The notes: generated from the sequence alone by a model not told the origin. A stretch of DNA of 64,000 nt from an uncultured Bacteroidales bacterium (GCA_947593515.1 CANQDQ010000011.1:1-64000), one strand, 5' to 3'. Counted from the first letter of the stretch, positions 51,104 through 61,562 are shown. Numbers and translations: made by a program.

Positions 51104-52174
51104 TTATTGGTATTGGGAAACAAAGTCTATCGGAATTTTGCGCTGAAAAGCAGGTGCATATTGCGCTTTTAACAACCAATATGAAGCAAATATCGGCTGT
51201 ACATTAAATTCCTCTGCTAATGATTTTGCAGACATTGCCAATCCGTTACGTTTTCGGTCAAAGACAGCTTTGCGCAAATTATCTCCATTAAACAAGTATT
51301 CATTTGCGAATTTATTAGCTTCTTTTTCCCGTTTATTCTGTTTGGCTTTCGATTCATTTATCTCTCCTTCGTAAATTTCGACATTTTTATGCTTGATGGC
51401 ATGTCCTAATTCATGAAAAAGAGTAAACCAACAAGATATAAGATCGCGTCCACGGTCTGAAATTTGGATAAGGGGTTTGTTGTCAATCCAACGTATTGCC
51501 CCATAGACTGTTTTAGGTAATGATGGAACAAATACCAATCCCACACCGAAGAGAGAAAATGTTGATGGTAAAGATTTGAAATAATCGACATCTTCAATAT
51601 GAGCTATCCATTCTCTCGATTCAATCCAGTTCATTAATCTATTTTCATCATAATCCGGAAGATTGAGAGCATGAAAATCAAGTTCCCCACGACGTAACCA
51701 AGCATGGAGATTAATAGGGTCAACCTCTATCTTATTTTGTGTGCGAAATAATGCAGCTTGTTCTTCTGATGTTTCAAAAATTTCTGCTTCTGAATCTACG
51801 CCGAAGAAATCAAAAATATCATCTAAAATATCATATCCTTCTGTAAATTCACCTCGCAACAGGGGCAAAACTTTTTTTAGCTTAGTATAAGTTTTCTTTG
51901 CATGGTTGTAATTAGCCATGTATCGTGGCTTTTCGTCCAAATACTCTTTCTGAAAATCGGATAAATACGTACATATATTGGAATCACCCAAAATTTCAGA
52001 TGCTTTTCTTAATGTTTTATCCGATAATCGGTCTTTATTTCTTAAATCTTTAATGCCGATAAGTTCCTCGAAATTCTCTATGCCGCGAGCCTCGAATATA
52101 TCAGCAAGTTCCCCGCCAACTGTATTGCGCAGTGTCAAAGGGTTTAATACAGGTATTTTTTCAAGTGCAGCCAT
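51104..52174 (-). CDS. ImmA/IrrE family metallo-endopeptidase (putative antitoxin/regulator)
   Basis: FTLFHELGHAIKHKNVEIYEGE zinc-protease motif; DPINLHAWLRRGELD, GVGLVFVPSLPKTVYGAIRWIDNKPLIQIS. Confidence 0.88.
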   Translation of the reverse strand: MAALEKIPVLNPLTLRNTVGGELADIFEARGIENFEELIGIKDLRNKDRLSDKTLRKASEILGDSNICTYLSDFQKEYLDEKPRYMANYNHAKKTYTKLKKVLPLLRGEFTEGYDILDDIFDFFGVDSEAEIFETSEEQAALFRTQNKIEVDPINLHAWLRRGELDFHALNLPDYDENRLMNWIESREWIAHIEDVDYFKSLPSTFSLFGVGLVFVPSLPKTVYGAIRWIDNKPLIQISDRGRDLISCWFTLFHELGHAIKHKNVEIYEGEINESKAKQNKREKEANKFANEYLFNGDNLRKAVFDRKRNGLAMSAKSLAEEFNVQPIFASYWLLKAQYAPAFQRKIPIDFVSQYQ

Positions 52175-52175
52175 T

Positions 52176-52580
52176 TTATATATTATTATAATCGTGATTA
52201 TTTACAGCAATAACATATATGGTCGTTATTGAGTTGAAATCTCCTTTCCAGTCTTGTGTCAGTAATAAATTCTTTTTTTCATCTATAATATGATTGAAGA
52301 ATTTTCTCGAAGATCGTCCGACACGTACTTTTAGAATTAAGGGCTCTTTTTTACTACACCCCTGTTTTATTTCTATTCTATTGTCTGTTTGTCCGAATAT
52401 GGCATTATAAGTACCGGCAGAAATATGTTTCCTCAATCGGTCATGCAATTTCTTTGCTGGTTCCATCAGATTAGCTCCAAAAGTTTTTGAAAATGCCCTT
52501 GACGCATTCCGATTATCGGGATTCAATACAAAATCGCGATAACATTCAACTTCTTTAGAACTACCATATTCAATATTCAT
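52176..52580 (-). CDS. Hypothetical protein, putative toxin partner of ImmA/IrrE protein
   Basis: 134-aa ORF whose stop is 1 nt from the downstream ATG; no recognised family by eye. Confidence 0.6.
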   Translation of the reverse strand: MNIEYGSSKEVECYRDFVLNPDNRNASRAFSKTFGANLMEPAKKLHDRLRKHISAGTYNAIFGQTDNRIEIKQGCSKKEPLILKVRVGRSSRKFFNHIIDEKKNLLLTQDWKGDFNSITTIYVIAVNNHDYNNI

Positions 52581-52747
52581 TTTTAACTCAATCGGTTATT
52601 TTGCACAAAGGTATAACTTTTCTTTCAGAAATCCATTCGTTGGCAAAAAAATTGTACTGCGGAGAAATGCGGAAGAATTTCGGACGTGGTTTTATTCGCG
52701 GAAACTCAATGGCAATCGGATAGGCGGTGTATTATGATAATATATTT

Positions 52748-52771
52748 ATTAAATATTTAACAATATTTAAT
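52748..52771. repeat. AT-rich perfect inverted repeat upstream of fimbrial locus
   Basis: ATTAAATATT-TAAC-AATATTTAAT. Confidence 0.7.
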
Positions 52772-52889
52772 GTATTCTGTATAAAAAAAGCACTACTTTC
52801 GCTGTATGTAATTTCATTGCAAAAGTAATGAAAAATGTTTCAAAAACGAGGAAACGAATTTTTTTAGGTTAAGAAAGAGAAAAAGGACG

Positions 52890-54202
52890 ATGTGCCGGAA
52901 TCTGAAATATTGGAGCAAGTGGATAGCGGTTTTCCTGTTGGGGAGCCTCTGGGCGGAGGTATCTGCCGAGAGCGCCGATTCGGTCATGACTTTCCGTTTC
53001 GCCAAGAGCATCGACATGTTCTATTCTCCGTATCTCGACAACGAGCCGGAGCTGGAACGCATGTTGTCGACGGTCGACCGCTGCCGTTCGGAGCTTTCGT
53101 CGGGACGCATGTATATATATGTATCTGCTTATTGCGGCTCCTGTGGTTCGGAGTCTGAAAATTTAGCTGTCGCCCGCGTGCGGGCAAACCGTGTCAAATC
53201 CGAGCTGATCACTCGGAAAAGATTGAAAGAAGAGAATTTCCGGACAACGGTTGCCTCCGCCTCGGACGACAGTTCCGATGTGGTCGTAGTCATTTTCCTT
53301 GCCTCCGCCCTATCGCCGGCTGCCGGCGATAGCGCCGCTGCGCAGGCTTTACCCGCCGGTACGGCGGAGCCGATGCAAGCCGACTCGACGCAGGCAACGC
53401 CTGCGGGCGATGTTGCGCTCGGCGACAGCACCGCTGCCGTAGCCTCCGCAGGGGCAGCCGACAGCACACAGATGGCTGCCGTGTCCGGGCAGCCCGACAC
53501 GATGCGGCTGCTGCCGCCCCGGAGGCGCCCGCCCTTGCCGACGGCGGGAATGCGCCGGCAGTGAACGTTTCCGGCAATGAGCCGCCCGCCGCAGCCGGCA
53601 GTGCGCCGGTGCGCCCGTCGCGGCAGGCAGGACCCAAGCCCTACGTGCTGGCGTTGAAGACCAATATGCTCTACGACGTGCTGCTCGTGCCGAACATCGG
53701 TCTGGAATTTTGCGCCGGCAAAGGCTGGTCGGTCGGCGCCAACGTGATGTATGCGTGGTGGAGCCGCGAAAAGAGCGATTTCTTCTGGCGCATATACGGC
53801 GGCGAACTCTATGCCCGCAAGTATCTCGGACGCCAAGCCGCCGCCAAGCCCTTCACGGGACACCATGTCGGCGTTTACGGAGAGATATTCGACTACGATT
53901 TCGAGCTGGGCGGTCGCGGCTACATGGGCGGCGAGCCGGGCGGCACCCTGTGGGACAAAATGAACTACGCCATGGGCGTGGAGTACGGCTATTCGCTGCC
54001 GATAACGCGCGGATTGAGCCTCGATTTCACATTAGGCATCGGCTATTGGGGCGGACAATACTGCACCTATGAGCCGCAAGACGGCGAGTACGTATGGCAG
54101 GAAACGTGGCAGCGGCACTGGTTCGGACCCACGAAAGCCGAAGTATCGCTCGTGTGGATGTTCGGAAGCGGCATCATCAAGGGAAAAGGAGGAAGACGAT
54201 GA
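52890..54202 (+). pseudogene. DUF3575 domain-containing protein, split by an apparent frameshift (ORFs 52890-53564 and 53561-54202)
   Basis: N-half has the OmpA-like FRFAKSIDMFYSPY...SESENLAVARVRANRVKSELI; C-half has LALKTNMLYDVLLVPNIGLEF; the second frame continues upstream as an Ala/Pro linker DAAAAAPEAPALADGGNAPAVNV. Confidence 0.75.
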
Positions 54203-55176
54203 AAAAGATGCTCTATATAACGGCGCTTACGAGCCTGTTCGTCGCCACATCGTGCGAGCAGAAAGAGTTGTGCATGGACCATTCGCACATCGTGTCCGTG
54301 CAGTTGGACTTCGACTGGGCGAAAGCGCCCGACGCCTCGCCCGCCACCATGTCGCTCTACCTGTTTCCGCGCGAAGGAGGTTCGCCGCTGCGCTACGATG
54401 TCGTAGGGCGCGAGGGCGGCACCATTCGCGTGCCCGCCGGCGAGTACGACGCCATCTGCCTCAACAGCGACACCGAAAACATACTCTACCGTAACACCGA
54501 GCGGCAGGAAACCTTCGAAGTCTACACCGCCACCACCGAAGCCTACCCCGACAACAACCTGCTGAGAATGCGCTCCGGCGGCGACGAGCGGGTAGCCCTC
54601 GCCCCCGACCGCCTCTGGTGCGACCATGCCGAGAGCCTCGACCTCACCGCCGACGTCGCAGCGCCTGCCATCACCCTGCACCCCAAAGAGGCGAACTACA
54701 CCTTCTCGGTGGAAATCGGGGGCGTAGAAAACCTGCACAGCGCACGCGGGTTGAGCGCCACCCTATCGGGCATGGCAGCCGGCTACCTGCCGGGCAAAGA
54801 CGAAGTATCGGTCGAGCGCGTTACCATGCCCTTCGAAATCAGCGTCTCGGGCGAACACACGCTGACGGGCAGCCTGCTCACCTTTTGGGCAGACCCGCAG
54901 AGAGAAGGCGAAGAAGGCGAGGGCGGCACCGCACCGGCACCCCAACCCGAAACCAATATCCTGACCATTTACGCCGACGTAAACGAAGACACCCCGTGGC
55001 AATACACCTACGACGTGAGCGAGCAGGTAGCCGCCTCGCAAGCGGCGCCCGAGCAGCCCATCGTCGTCGAAGAGCTGCCCCTGCCCGAACCCGTCGGCGG
55101 AGGCGAAGGCGGCGGAGGCTTCCAGCCCACCGTCGACGACTGGGGAGAGACGGTAGAAATCGTGGTGCCGATGTAA
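54199..55176 (+). CDS. DUF5119-like fimbrial-locus lipoprotein (FimB/Mfa2-like)
   Basis: Lipobox FVATSC; VSVQLDFDWAKAPDASPATMSLYLFPREGGSPLRYDVVGREGGTIRVPAGEYDAICLNSDTEN. Confidence 0.8.
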   Translation: MKKMLYITALTSLFVATSCEQKELCMDHSHIVSVQLDFDWAKAPDASPATMSLYLFPREGGSPLRYDVVGREGGTIRVPAGEYDAICLNSDTENILYRNTERQETFEVYTATTEAYPDNNLLRMRSGGDERVALAPDRLWCDHAESLDLTADVAAPAITLHPKEANYTFSVEIGGVENLHSARGLSATLSGMAAGYLPGKDEVSVERVTMPFEISVSGEHTLTGSLLTFWADPQREGEEGEGGTAPAPQPETNILTIYADVNEDTPWQYTYDVSEQVAASQAAPEQPIVVEELPLPEPVGGGEGGGGFQPTVDDWGETVEIVVPM

Positions 55177-55290
55177 CCCGCCGACCGACCGAAAAAACAA
55201 AAGCCGGAAAGCCGGAAAAACGGAAACAAAAAAACCGGAAAACCGAAAAAAACGGAAACGAAAAAAACAGAAAACAAAAAAACAAACAAA
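55175..55290 (+). other. 116-nt T-free, A-rich intercistronic leader with CCGGAAA-like repeats
   Basis: No T on the + strand between 55174 and 55291; repeated (C)CGGAAA units and A7 runs. Confidence 0.85.
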
Positions 55291-55319
55291 TAATTATTAA
55301 CCCATTAAATCTATTAAAA

Positions 55320-56523
55320 ATGAAAAAGCAACTATTTTGGATGATCGGGGCAGCACTTGCCTTGACATCATGCTCCAACGACGAGCAAGTGGCTGTGAAT
55401 CCCGTCAACGAGATTACTTTCCGCACCACTGTGCCGATGCGTACTCTTGCAAGCGATATTTATAGTAGTACGTCTTTGGATCAATTTACGGTAAATGCAT
55501 GGATTGTTAATAAGGATAATGTCGCTATCAATCATATTCAAAATGAGATATATAAAAAAGGTGAGAGTGGTGAGAGTAATGTATATACTCTAAGCGATGG
55601 AGAACCTCACTATTGGAGTGTTGACGATAAATCTATATGGGGAGAGGCATGGGCGTCAGGTTACACAGAAGAAGACAACGTAAAAGTAACTACCCCTTCT
55701 GAGGCTTCTAGTGGGAATACTGAAACGTATAGCTATGTTGTAAAGGTTGCAGACGTCATTGACAATCAAAAAGATTTTATTACCGCCCCCATTGGAACGA
55801 GCAATGTTCCCGACGGCATAGGGCTTACATTTAAGCACCAGCTTGCTAAAATAGGAATTAAAGCGAAGAATGACTCCGAATACAAAATTGAGATAAAAAA
55901 AGGTAGTACTCGGAAATGTCCAAATCGCCGGAGATAACCCTACACTTACCGTAACATTGGACAAAGATAATGGAAGGGAGTCCCTCTCAGGCTCAGATTT
56001 AGGGTGGACTGGTCTCAAGTCAGACAAGTATGAAGTAAATGTTGAGACAATAGTGTTGGATAAAGAAGAAGGCGATGGCGAAGTCTCATCAGTAAGTCTT
56101 TTGAATACGACGGATAAAGATCAACAATTTTTTATGTTGTATCCGCAAGAGATTACGGCTTGGGATAAAGAAAAAACAATTGATGATGAGTCTGATCCCG
56201 CGACGGGCGCTTATATCGCTTTGCTGGCTAAAATACAACATAACATAGAAGGAGAAGATGAGTTCACTGTTTATCCGACAGGAGATGACGTAGATCCGAC
56301 AGACGGAGAGGGTCAATATGGTTGGGTTTGTGTAGCTGTTCCCACGACAACGTGGCAAGCTAATAAGCAATATAACTACGAGCTTACTTTTGAAGACAAT
56401 GCTATCGGTTATAAAAAAGACGGTACTCCTATCGTGGGCACCAAAGAACTTAGCTTTACTGTAACAAGTGTTAATTGGGATGAGGATGTAACTCCTGACC
56501 AGCCTGTCATGGGCGGCGAATAA
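55320..56523 (+). pseudogene. Fimbrillin family lipoprotein with apparent frameshift at an A7 tract
   Basis: ORF1 55320-55937 (lipobox LALTSC); in the +1 frame after A7 at 55895-55901 the reading continues VVLGNVQIAGDNPTLTVTLDKDN to the stop at 56523. Confidence 0.8.
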
Positions 56524-56560
56524 CGCCGAAAAATAGGTCGGGCGGGGTTGGACTGCAACT

Positions 56561-56595
56561 TCCGCAACCCCCTGCATCGAGCAGGGAGTTGCGGA
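56561..56595. repeat. Strong intercistronic hairpin between fimbrillin genes
   Basis: TCCGCAAC C CCCTGC ATCGA GCAGGG A GTTGCGGA: 14 bp with one mismatch. Confidence 0.8.
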
Positions 56596-56689
56596 GAGCG
56601 GGGAGGAGGCGACCCTCCTCTGTCCCCACCCGATCACCAAAAATGCCGTGCGCCTCGGCAGTGCCGACAGCACGGAAAAACGATAACAT

Positions 56690-57580
56690 ATGAAGAAGTT
56701 TTCGATACGAACAAGCCGGCTGCTTGCCGGCGCCGCTGTGGCGGCAGCAGCCCTATTCGCCGCCTGCACGGCAGATACGGAAGACGAGCCGGTAGCAGCA
56801 GTGCCGCTGCGCTTCTCGGTGTCGATGCCGGAGAGTTGGAACACCCCCGATGCCACCCGCTCCGCCGCCGATAAAGCACTCCCCACCCGCGCCGGAGAAA
56901 CAACGCCGTTCACGGGCGATTCGTTCGGCGTATTCGCCTACGTCGAAGGGAACGAGTCGCCGTATATGGACAATGTCGAGGTAACCGTCACGGGCGACGG
57001 TTCGTGCACGTTCGAGGACGAAAAATCATATTATCTTCCCAACGGAAAATCCGTCACCTTTTATGCCTATTCCCCTTACACAGAGTGGACTTCGGCTTCA
57101 ATTTCTTATAGTGTCACCAATACCACGGAGACAGGCGAGAGTTTATTGATTGCCGGAAAAACTGTCTCTGTGACAAGCGGTTTTGACGGTAAGATAGCGT
57201 TGACATTTTCGCACGCCTTGTCTAAGGTAACCTTCACGGTGGATGACCAAACGACGAATTATGCATATACGAACCCTACGTTTACTTTGAGTAATGTTAT
57301 TACATCGGGGACGCTTAAACCGAACGTCTCGAGAGGAACTACTTCCGACCCCTTCTGGATATGGGGGGATACTACTTTGACAGAATTTGGTAAGAACGAC
57401 GTTGGCGTATATTATATGATACCCTATGACTTCTCAGGAGATGGAGAGTCTCCGAAGATAATCATTTACGGAACCAACATAGAAACCAACAAGGCGGATA
57501 TTACGGCGGCGTCGAAGGGAGACCACATCGCGAAGTGGGAAAAAAATAAAACATATACGTACGAGTTTCAAATCAAATAA
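56690..57580 (+). CDS. Fimbrillin family lipoprotein
   Basis: Lipobox ALFAAC; FGVFAYVEGNESPYMDNVEVT, LTFSHALSKVTFTVDDQT typical of Bacteroidales fimbrillins. Confidence 0.85.
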   Translation: MKKFSIRTSRLLAGAAVAAAALFAACTADTEDEPVAAVPLRFSVSMPESWNTPDATRSAADKALPTRAGETTPFTGDSFGVFAYVEGNESPYMDNVEVTVTGDGSCTFEDEKSYYLPNGKSVTFYAYSPYTEWTSASISYSVTNTTETGESLLIAGKTVSVTSGFDGKIALTFSHALSKVTFTVDDQTTNYAYTNPTFTLSNVITSGTLKPNVSRGTTSDPFWIWGDTTLTEFGKNDVGVYYMIPYDFSGDGESPKIIIYGTNIETNKADITAASKGDHIAKWEKNKTYTYEFQIK

Positions 57581-57691
57581 TCACCATAGTCCGCTTTTTC
57601 GATACGCTTTCGGCAATTTGCCGGAATTTACAATTTTTCGGTTTTATTTCGTATATTTGCAACCGAATGGCAAATATCCCCCTGAAAGCGT

Positions 57692-59389
57692 ATGATAGAG
57701 CGGAATTTCATTAAACTGTACGAAAAGAGCTTCCAAGAGAATTGGGAGCTTCCGGCATTGACCGACTACAACACGCGGGAGTCTTTTACTTACGGTGAAA
57801 TGGCGGAACAGATAGCGAGGCTGCATCTGCTGCTCAAACACTGCCGCATACGCCGCGGCGACAAAATCGCGCTGATAGGTCGGAATACGCCGCGCTGGGT
57901 CATGGCGTTTTTTGCGACGGTTACCTACGGCGCCATCATCGTGCCCATTTTGCAGGATTTCAATCCTAACGATGTACACCACATCATCAACCATTCCGAC
58001 TCGATACTGCTTTTTGCCGGCAGTCTGGCGTGGGAGCATATCGAAATGGAGAAGCTGCCTCAGATACGCGGGGTCGTTTCGCTCGACAACTACACCTGCC
58101 TCGATCAGCGCGACGGCGAAGACATCATGCAGTATTGGGCGGACGCCGATGCCCACTTCCGCAGCGCCTACCCCAAAGGTTTCTCGCGCGATGACGTGAA
58201 GTTCGCCGAGTTAGGCAACGACGAGGTGAGCCTTATCAACTACACTTCGGGCACGACGGGATTCAGCAAAGGGGTGATGCTTACGGGTAACAATCTGGCG
58301 GGCAACACCTGCTTCGGCATAGAATCGAAACTGCACTATCGCGGGAGCAAATGCCTCTCGTTCTTGCCGCTGGCACACGCCTACGGCTGCGCATTCGACC
58401 TGCTGACGCCGCTGGCGGTGGGCACGCACGTTACCCTGTTGGGAAAAATCCCTTCGCCGAAAATCCTGCTCAAAGCCTTAGAGGAGGTGAAACCCAACCT
58501 TATCATCTGCGTACCCCTGATTCTCGAAAAGATATACCGGAAACAGATACTACCTATGCTGCAAAAACGCCCGATGCGGCTGGCGCTCTCGCTCCCCCTG
58601 CTCGACACTCGCATCTACGGGCAGATATGCAAAAAGCTCATCGACGCTTTCGGCGGACGCTTCGAGCAGGTAATCGTGGGCGGCGCGCCGCTCAACGCCG
58701 AAGTGGAGCAGTTCCTCTACAAAATAAAATTCCCCTTCACGGTGGGCTACGGCATGACGGAGTGCGCTCCGCTCATCAGTTATACGCACTGGAAGAAGTT
58801 CGTGCCCCGCTCGTCGGGTCGCATTCTCGAAGGCTACATGGAGGTGAAAATCGACTCCGCCGACCCGCACGTGATTCCGGGCGAGATATGCGTGCGCGGC
58901 GAAAATGTTATGAAAGGTTATTATAAGAACGAAGAAGCCACCGCAAACGTTATAGATGCCGACGGGTGGCTGCATACCGGCGACATGGGCACGGTGGGCG
59001 ACGACGACACCATCTTCATAAAAGGCCGCTACAAGACGATGATTCTTGGTGCGAACGGGCAGAACATCTACCCCGAAGAAATCGAATCGAAACTCAACAA
59101 CATGCCGTTTGTCATGGAGAGTCTGGTCATCGAAAAAGAGGGTAAACTCGTGGCGTTGGTCTATCCCGACTTCGAGGCGGTCGATGCCTACGGTCTTTCC
59201 CTCGACGATCTGCCGGTGGCGATGGAGGAGGTGCGCCGCAACATCAACAAGGAACTGGCGGCTTACGAAAACATCGCGTATATACGTATCTATCAATCCG
59301 AGTTCGAGAAAACGCCTAAGCGCAGCATCAAACGGTATCTATATACCAACTTCGAGCCGCTTCCCGACAAGGAAAGAGCCGAAGCCTGA
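57692..59389 (+). CDS. AMP-binding long-chain acyl-CoA ligase
   Basis: [43 protein letters not shown]. Confidence 0.94.
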   Translation: MIERNFIKLYEKSFQENWELPALTDYNTRESFTYGEMAEQIARLHLLLKHCRIRRGDKIALIGRNTPRWVMAFFATVTYGAIIVPILQDFNPNDVHHIINHSDSILLFAGSLAWEHIEMEKLPQIRGVVSLDNYTCLDQRDGEDIMQYWADADAHFRSAYPKGFSRDDVKFAELGNDEVSLINYTSGTTGFSKGVMLTGNNLAGNTCFGIESKLHYRGSKCLSFLPLAHAYGCAFDLLTPLAVGTHVTLLGKIPSPKILLKALEEVKPNLIICVPLILEKIYRKQILPMLQKRPMRLALSLPLLDTRIYGQICKKLIDAFGGRFEQVIVGGAPLNAEVEQFLYKIKFPFTVGYGMTECAPLISYTHWKKFVPRSSGRILEGYMEVKIDSADPHVIPGEICVRGENVMKGYYKNEEATANVIDADGWLHTGDMGTVGDDDTIFIKGRYKTMILGANGQNIYPEEIESKLNNMPFVMESLVIEKEGKLVALVYPDFEAVDAYGLSLDDLPVAMEEVRRNINKELAAYENIAYIRIYQSEFEKTPKRSIKRYLYTNFEPLPDKERAEA

Positions 59390-59435
59390 CCGGAAAAATA
59401 AAGGTAAAAAAGAAATCCATAAAAAATTTACGACA

Positions 59436-60962
59436 ATGAATAAGAAAGCATTTCTGTTGATTCTCGACGGCTGGGGCATCGGCGACCGAGCCAAAGACGA
59501 CGTCATCTATAACACCCCGACCCCGCACTGGGACAAACTGCTGGCGGAATACCCCCATTCGCAGCTGCAAGCATCGGGCGAAAATGTGGGACTGCCCGAC
59601 GGACAAATGGGCAACTCCGAAGTGGGACACCTCAATATCGGCGCCGGTCGCATTGTGTATCAGGACTTGGTGAAAATCAACCGCGCCTGTCAAGACCGCT
59701 CGATTCTCTCCAACCCCGAAATCGTGAAAGCATTTTCATACGCCCGCGACCACCGCAAGCGGGTGCACTTCATGGGGCTGGTGTCCGACGGCGGCGTACA
59801 CAGCTCGCTCGACCACCTTTTCGCCCTCTGCGACATCGCCCGTGAATACGGCATCGCCGACCATTTCGTGCATTGCTTCATGGACGGTCGCGACACCGAC
59901 CCCCGCAGCGGGAAAGGCTTCATCGCCGACCTCGAAAAACATCTTGCCGCCACCGGCGGAAAAATCGCTTCGATTGTGGGGCGTTACTATGCCATGGACC
60001 GCGACAAACGCTGGGAGCGTATCAAAGAGGCCTACGACCTCGTGGTGTCGGGCAAGGGCACGCCAGCTGCCGATATGCAGGCCGCCATGCAGGCTTCGTA
60101 CGACGCCGGCGTAACCGACGAGTTTGTAAAGCCCGTTGTTCATGTCGATGCCGCCGGAAAACCGGTCGCTGTCATCGAACCCGACGACGTGGTGATATTC
60201 TTCAACTACCGCAACGACCGCGCCAAAGAACTCACTATCGTGCTCACCCAGCAGGATATGCCCGAACTCGGCATGCACACGCTGCCGCTCTACTATTGCT
60301 GCATGACACCCTACGATGCCAAGTTTACTGGCTTGCATATTCTTTTCGATAAGGAAAATGTGGTGAATACGCTGGGCGAAGTCGTGGCGAAAGCCGGTCG
60401 CCGGCAGCTGCGCATCGCCGAAACCGAAAAATATGCCCATGTAACTTTCTTCTTCTCGGGCGGACGCGAAGCCGAATTCGAGCAAGAAGACCGCATACTC
60501 ATTCCCTCGCCCAAAGTGGCGACCTACGACCTGAAGCCCGAAATGAGCGTTTACGAAGTGAAAGAGTCGCTCAACAAGGCGCTGGCGTCGGAGAAATACG
60601 ATTTGGTGGTGTGCAACTTCGCCAACGGCGATATGGTGGGACACACCGGCGTGTACAGCGCCATAGAAAAAGCCGTCGTCGCCGTCGATGAGTGCGTCGG
60701 CTCGGTTATCGACACGGCAGTGGCTGCCGGCTACGAAGCTATCATCATCGCCGACCACGGCAACGCCGACCACGCCCTCAACGAGGACGGCACGCCCAAC
60801 ACGGCGCACTCGCTCAATCCCGTGCCTTTCGTGTACGTAACGCCGAACAGACACGCCCGCGTGGCAAACGGCATTTTGGCGGACGTCGCCCCCTCGCTCT
60901 GCCATATCATGGGCATCGCGACACCCCCCGAAATGACGGGCAAATGCCTGATTACGGATTGA
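59436..60962 (+). CDS. gpmI: 2,3-bisphosphoglycerate-independent phosphoglycerate mutase
   Basis: [58 protein letters not shown]; start trimmed. Confidence 0.96.
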   Translation: MNKKAFLLILDGWGIGDRAKDDVIYNTPTPHWDKLLAEYPHSQLQASGENVGLPDGQMGNSEVGHLNIGAGRIVYQDLVKINRACQDRSILSNPEIVKAFSYARDHRKRVHFMGLVSDGGVHSSLDHLFALCDIAREYGIADHFVHCFMDGRDTDPRSGKGFIADLEKHLAATGGKIASIVGRYYAMDRDKRWERIKEAYDLVVSGKGTPAADMQAAMQASYDAGVTDEFVKPVVHVDAAGKPVAVIEPDDVVIFFNYRNDRAKELTIVLTQQDMPELGMHTLPLYYCCMTPYDAKFTGLHILFDKENVVNTLGEVVAKAGRRQLRIAETEKYAHVTFFFSGGREAEFEQEDRILIPSPKVATYDLKPEMSVYEVKESLNKALASEKYDLVVCNFANGDMVGHTGVYSAIEKAVVAVDECVGSVIDTAVAAGYEAIIIADHGNADHALNEDGTPNTAHSLNPVPFVYVTPNRHARVANGILADVAPSLCHIMGIATPPEMTGKCLITD

Positions 60963-60979
60963 AAGACGCCGAGACATAT

Positions 60980-61561
60980 ATGTTGCAGATAGGCGATGCC
61001 CTCGTGAGCCTCGATGTGGTGGAACGCCACTTCGTGTGCAACCTCGACGCCTGTCGCGGCGCCTGCTGCATCGAAGGCGATGCCGGCGCACCGATTACGG
61101 AGGAGGAGTACCGACAGCTGCAAGAGCTGCTGCCGCAGCTCCTCGACGACCTGACTCCCGCCGCCCGCGAAGTGATAGCGCGGCAGGGCGTGGCATACGT
61201 CGATGAGGAAGGCGATTTGGTAACCGCCATTGTCGGAGGAAAAGACTGCGTATTTACCTGCTACGGCGAAAACGGCAGGTGCATGTGCGCTATCGAGAAA
61301 GCCTTTCGGGAGGGTCGCACCGCTTTTTACAAACCCCTGTCGTGCCACCTCTATCCGATACGGATTACCCGCTATCCCGCCTTTACGGCGGTCAATTACC
61401 ATCGCTGGAAAATATGCAAGGCTGCCGAAGTGCTCGGGCGCAAAGAGAGGGTGCGGGTCTATCGCTTTTTGCGGGAGCCGCTCATACGCTGCTTCGGCGA
61501 GGCATGGTACGACGAGTTGGCGCATACCGCCGAAATTTATTTGCAGCAAAAGGAAAAATGA
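60980..61561 (+). CDS. DUF3109 family protein (Cys-rich, metal-binding)
   Basis: FVCNLDACRGACCIEGDAGAPITEEE; KDCVFTCYGENGRCMCAIEKAFREGRTAFYKPLSCHLYPIR. Confidence 0.88.
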   Translation: MLQIGDALVSLDVVERHFVCNLDACRGACCIEGDAGAPITEEEYRQLQELLPQLLDDLTPAAREVIARQGVAYVDEEGDLVTAIVGGKDCVFTCYGENGRCMCAIEKAFREGRTAFYKPLSCHLYPIRITRYPAFTAVNYHRWKICKAAEVLGRKERVRVYRFLREPLIRCFGEAWYDELAHTAEIYLQQKEK

Positions 61562-61562
61562 A

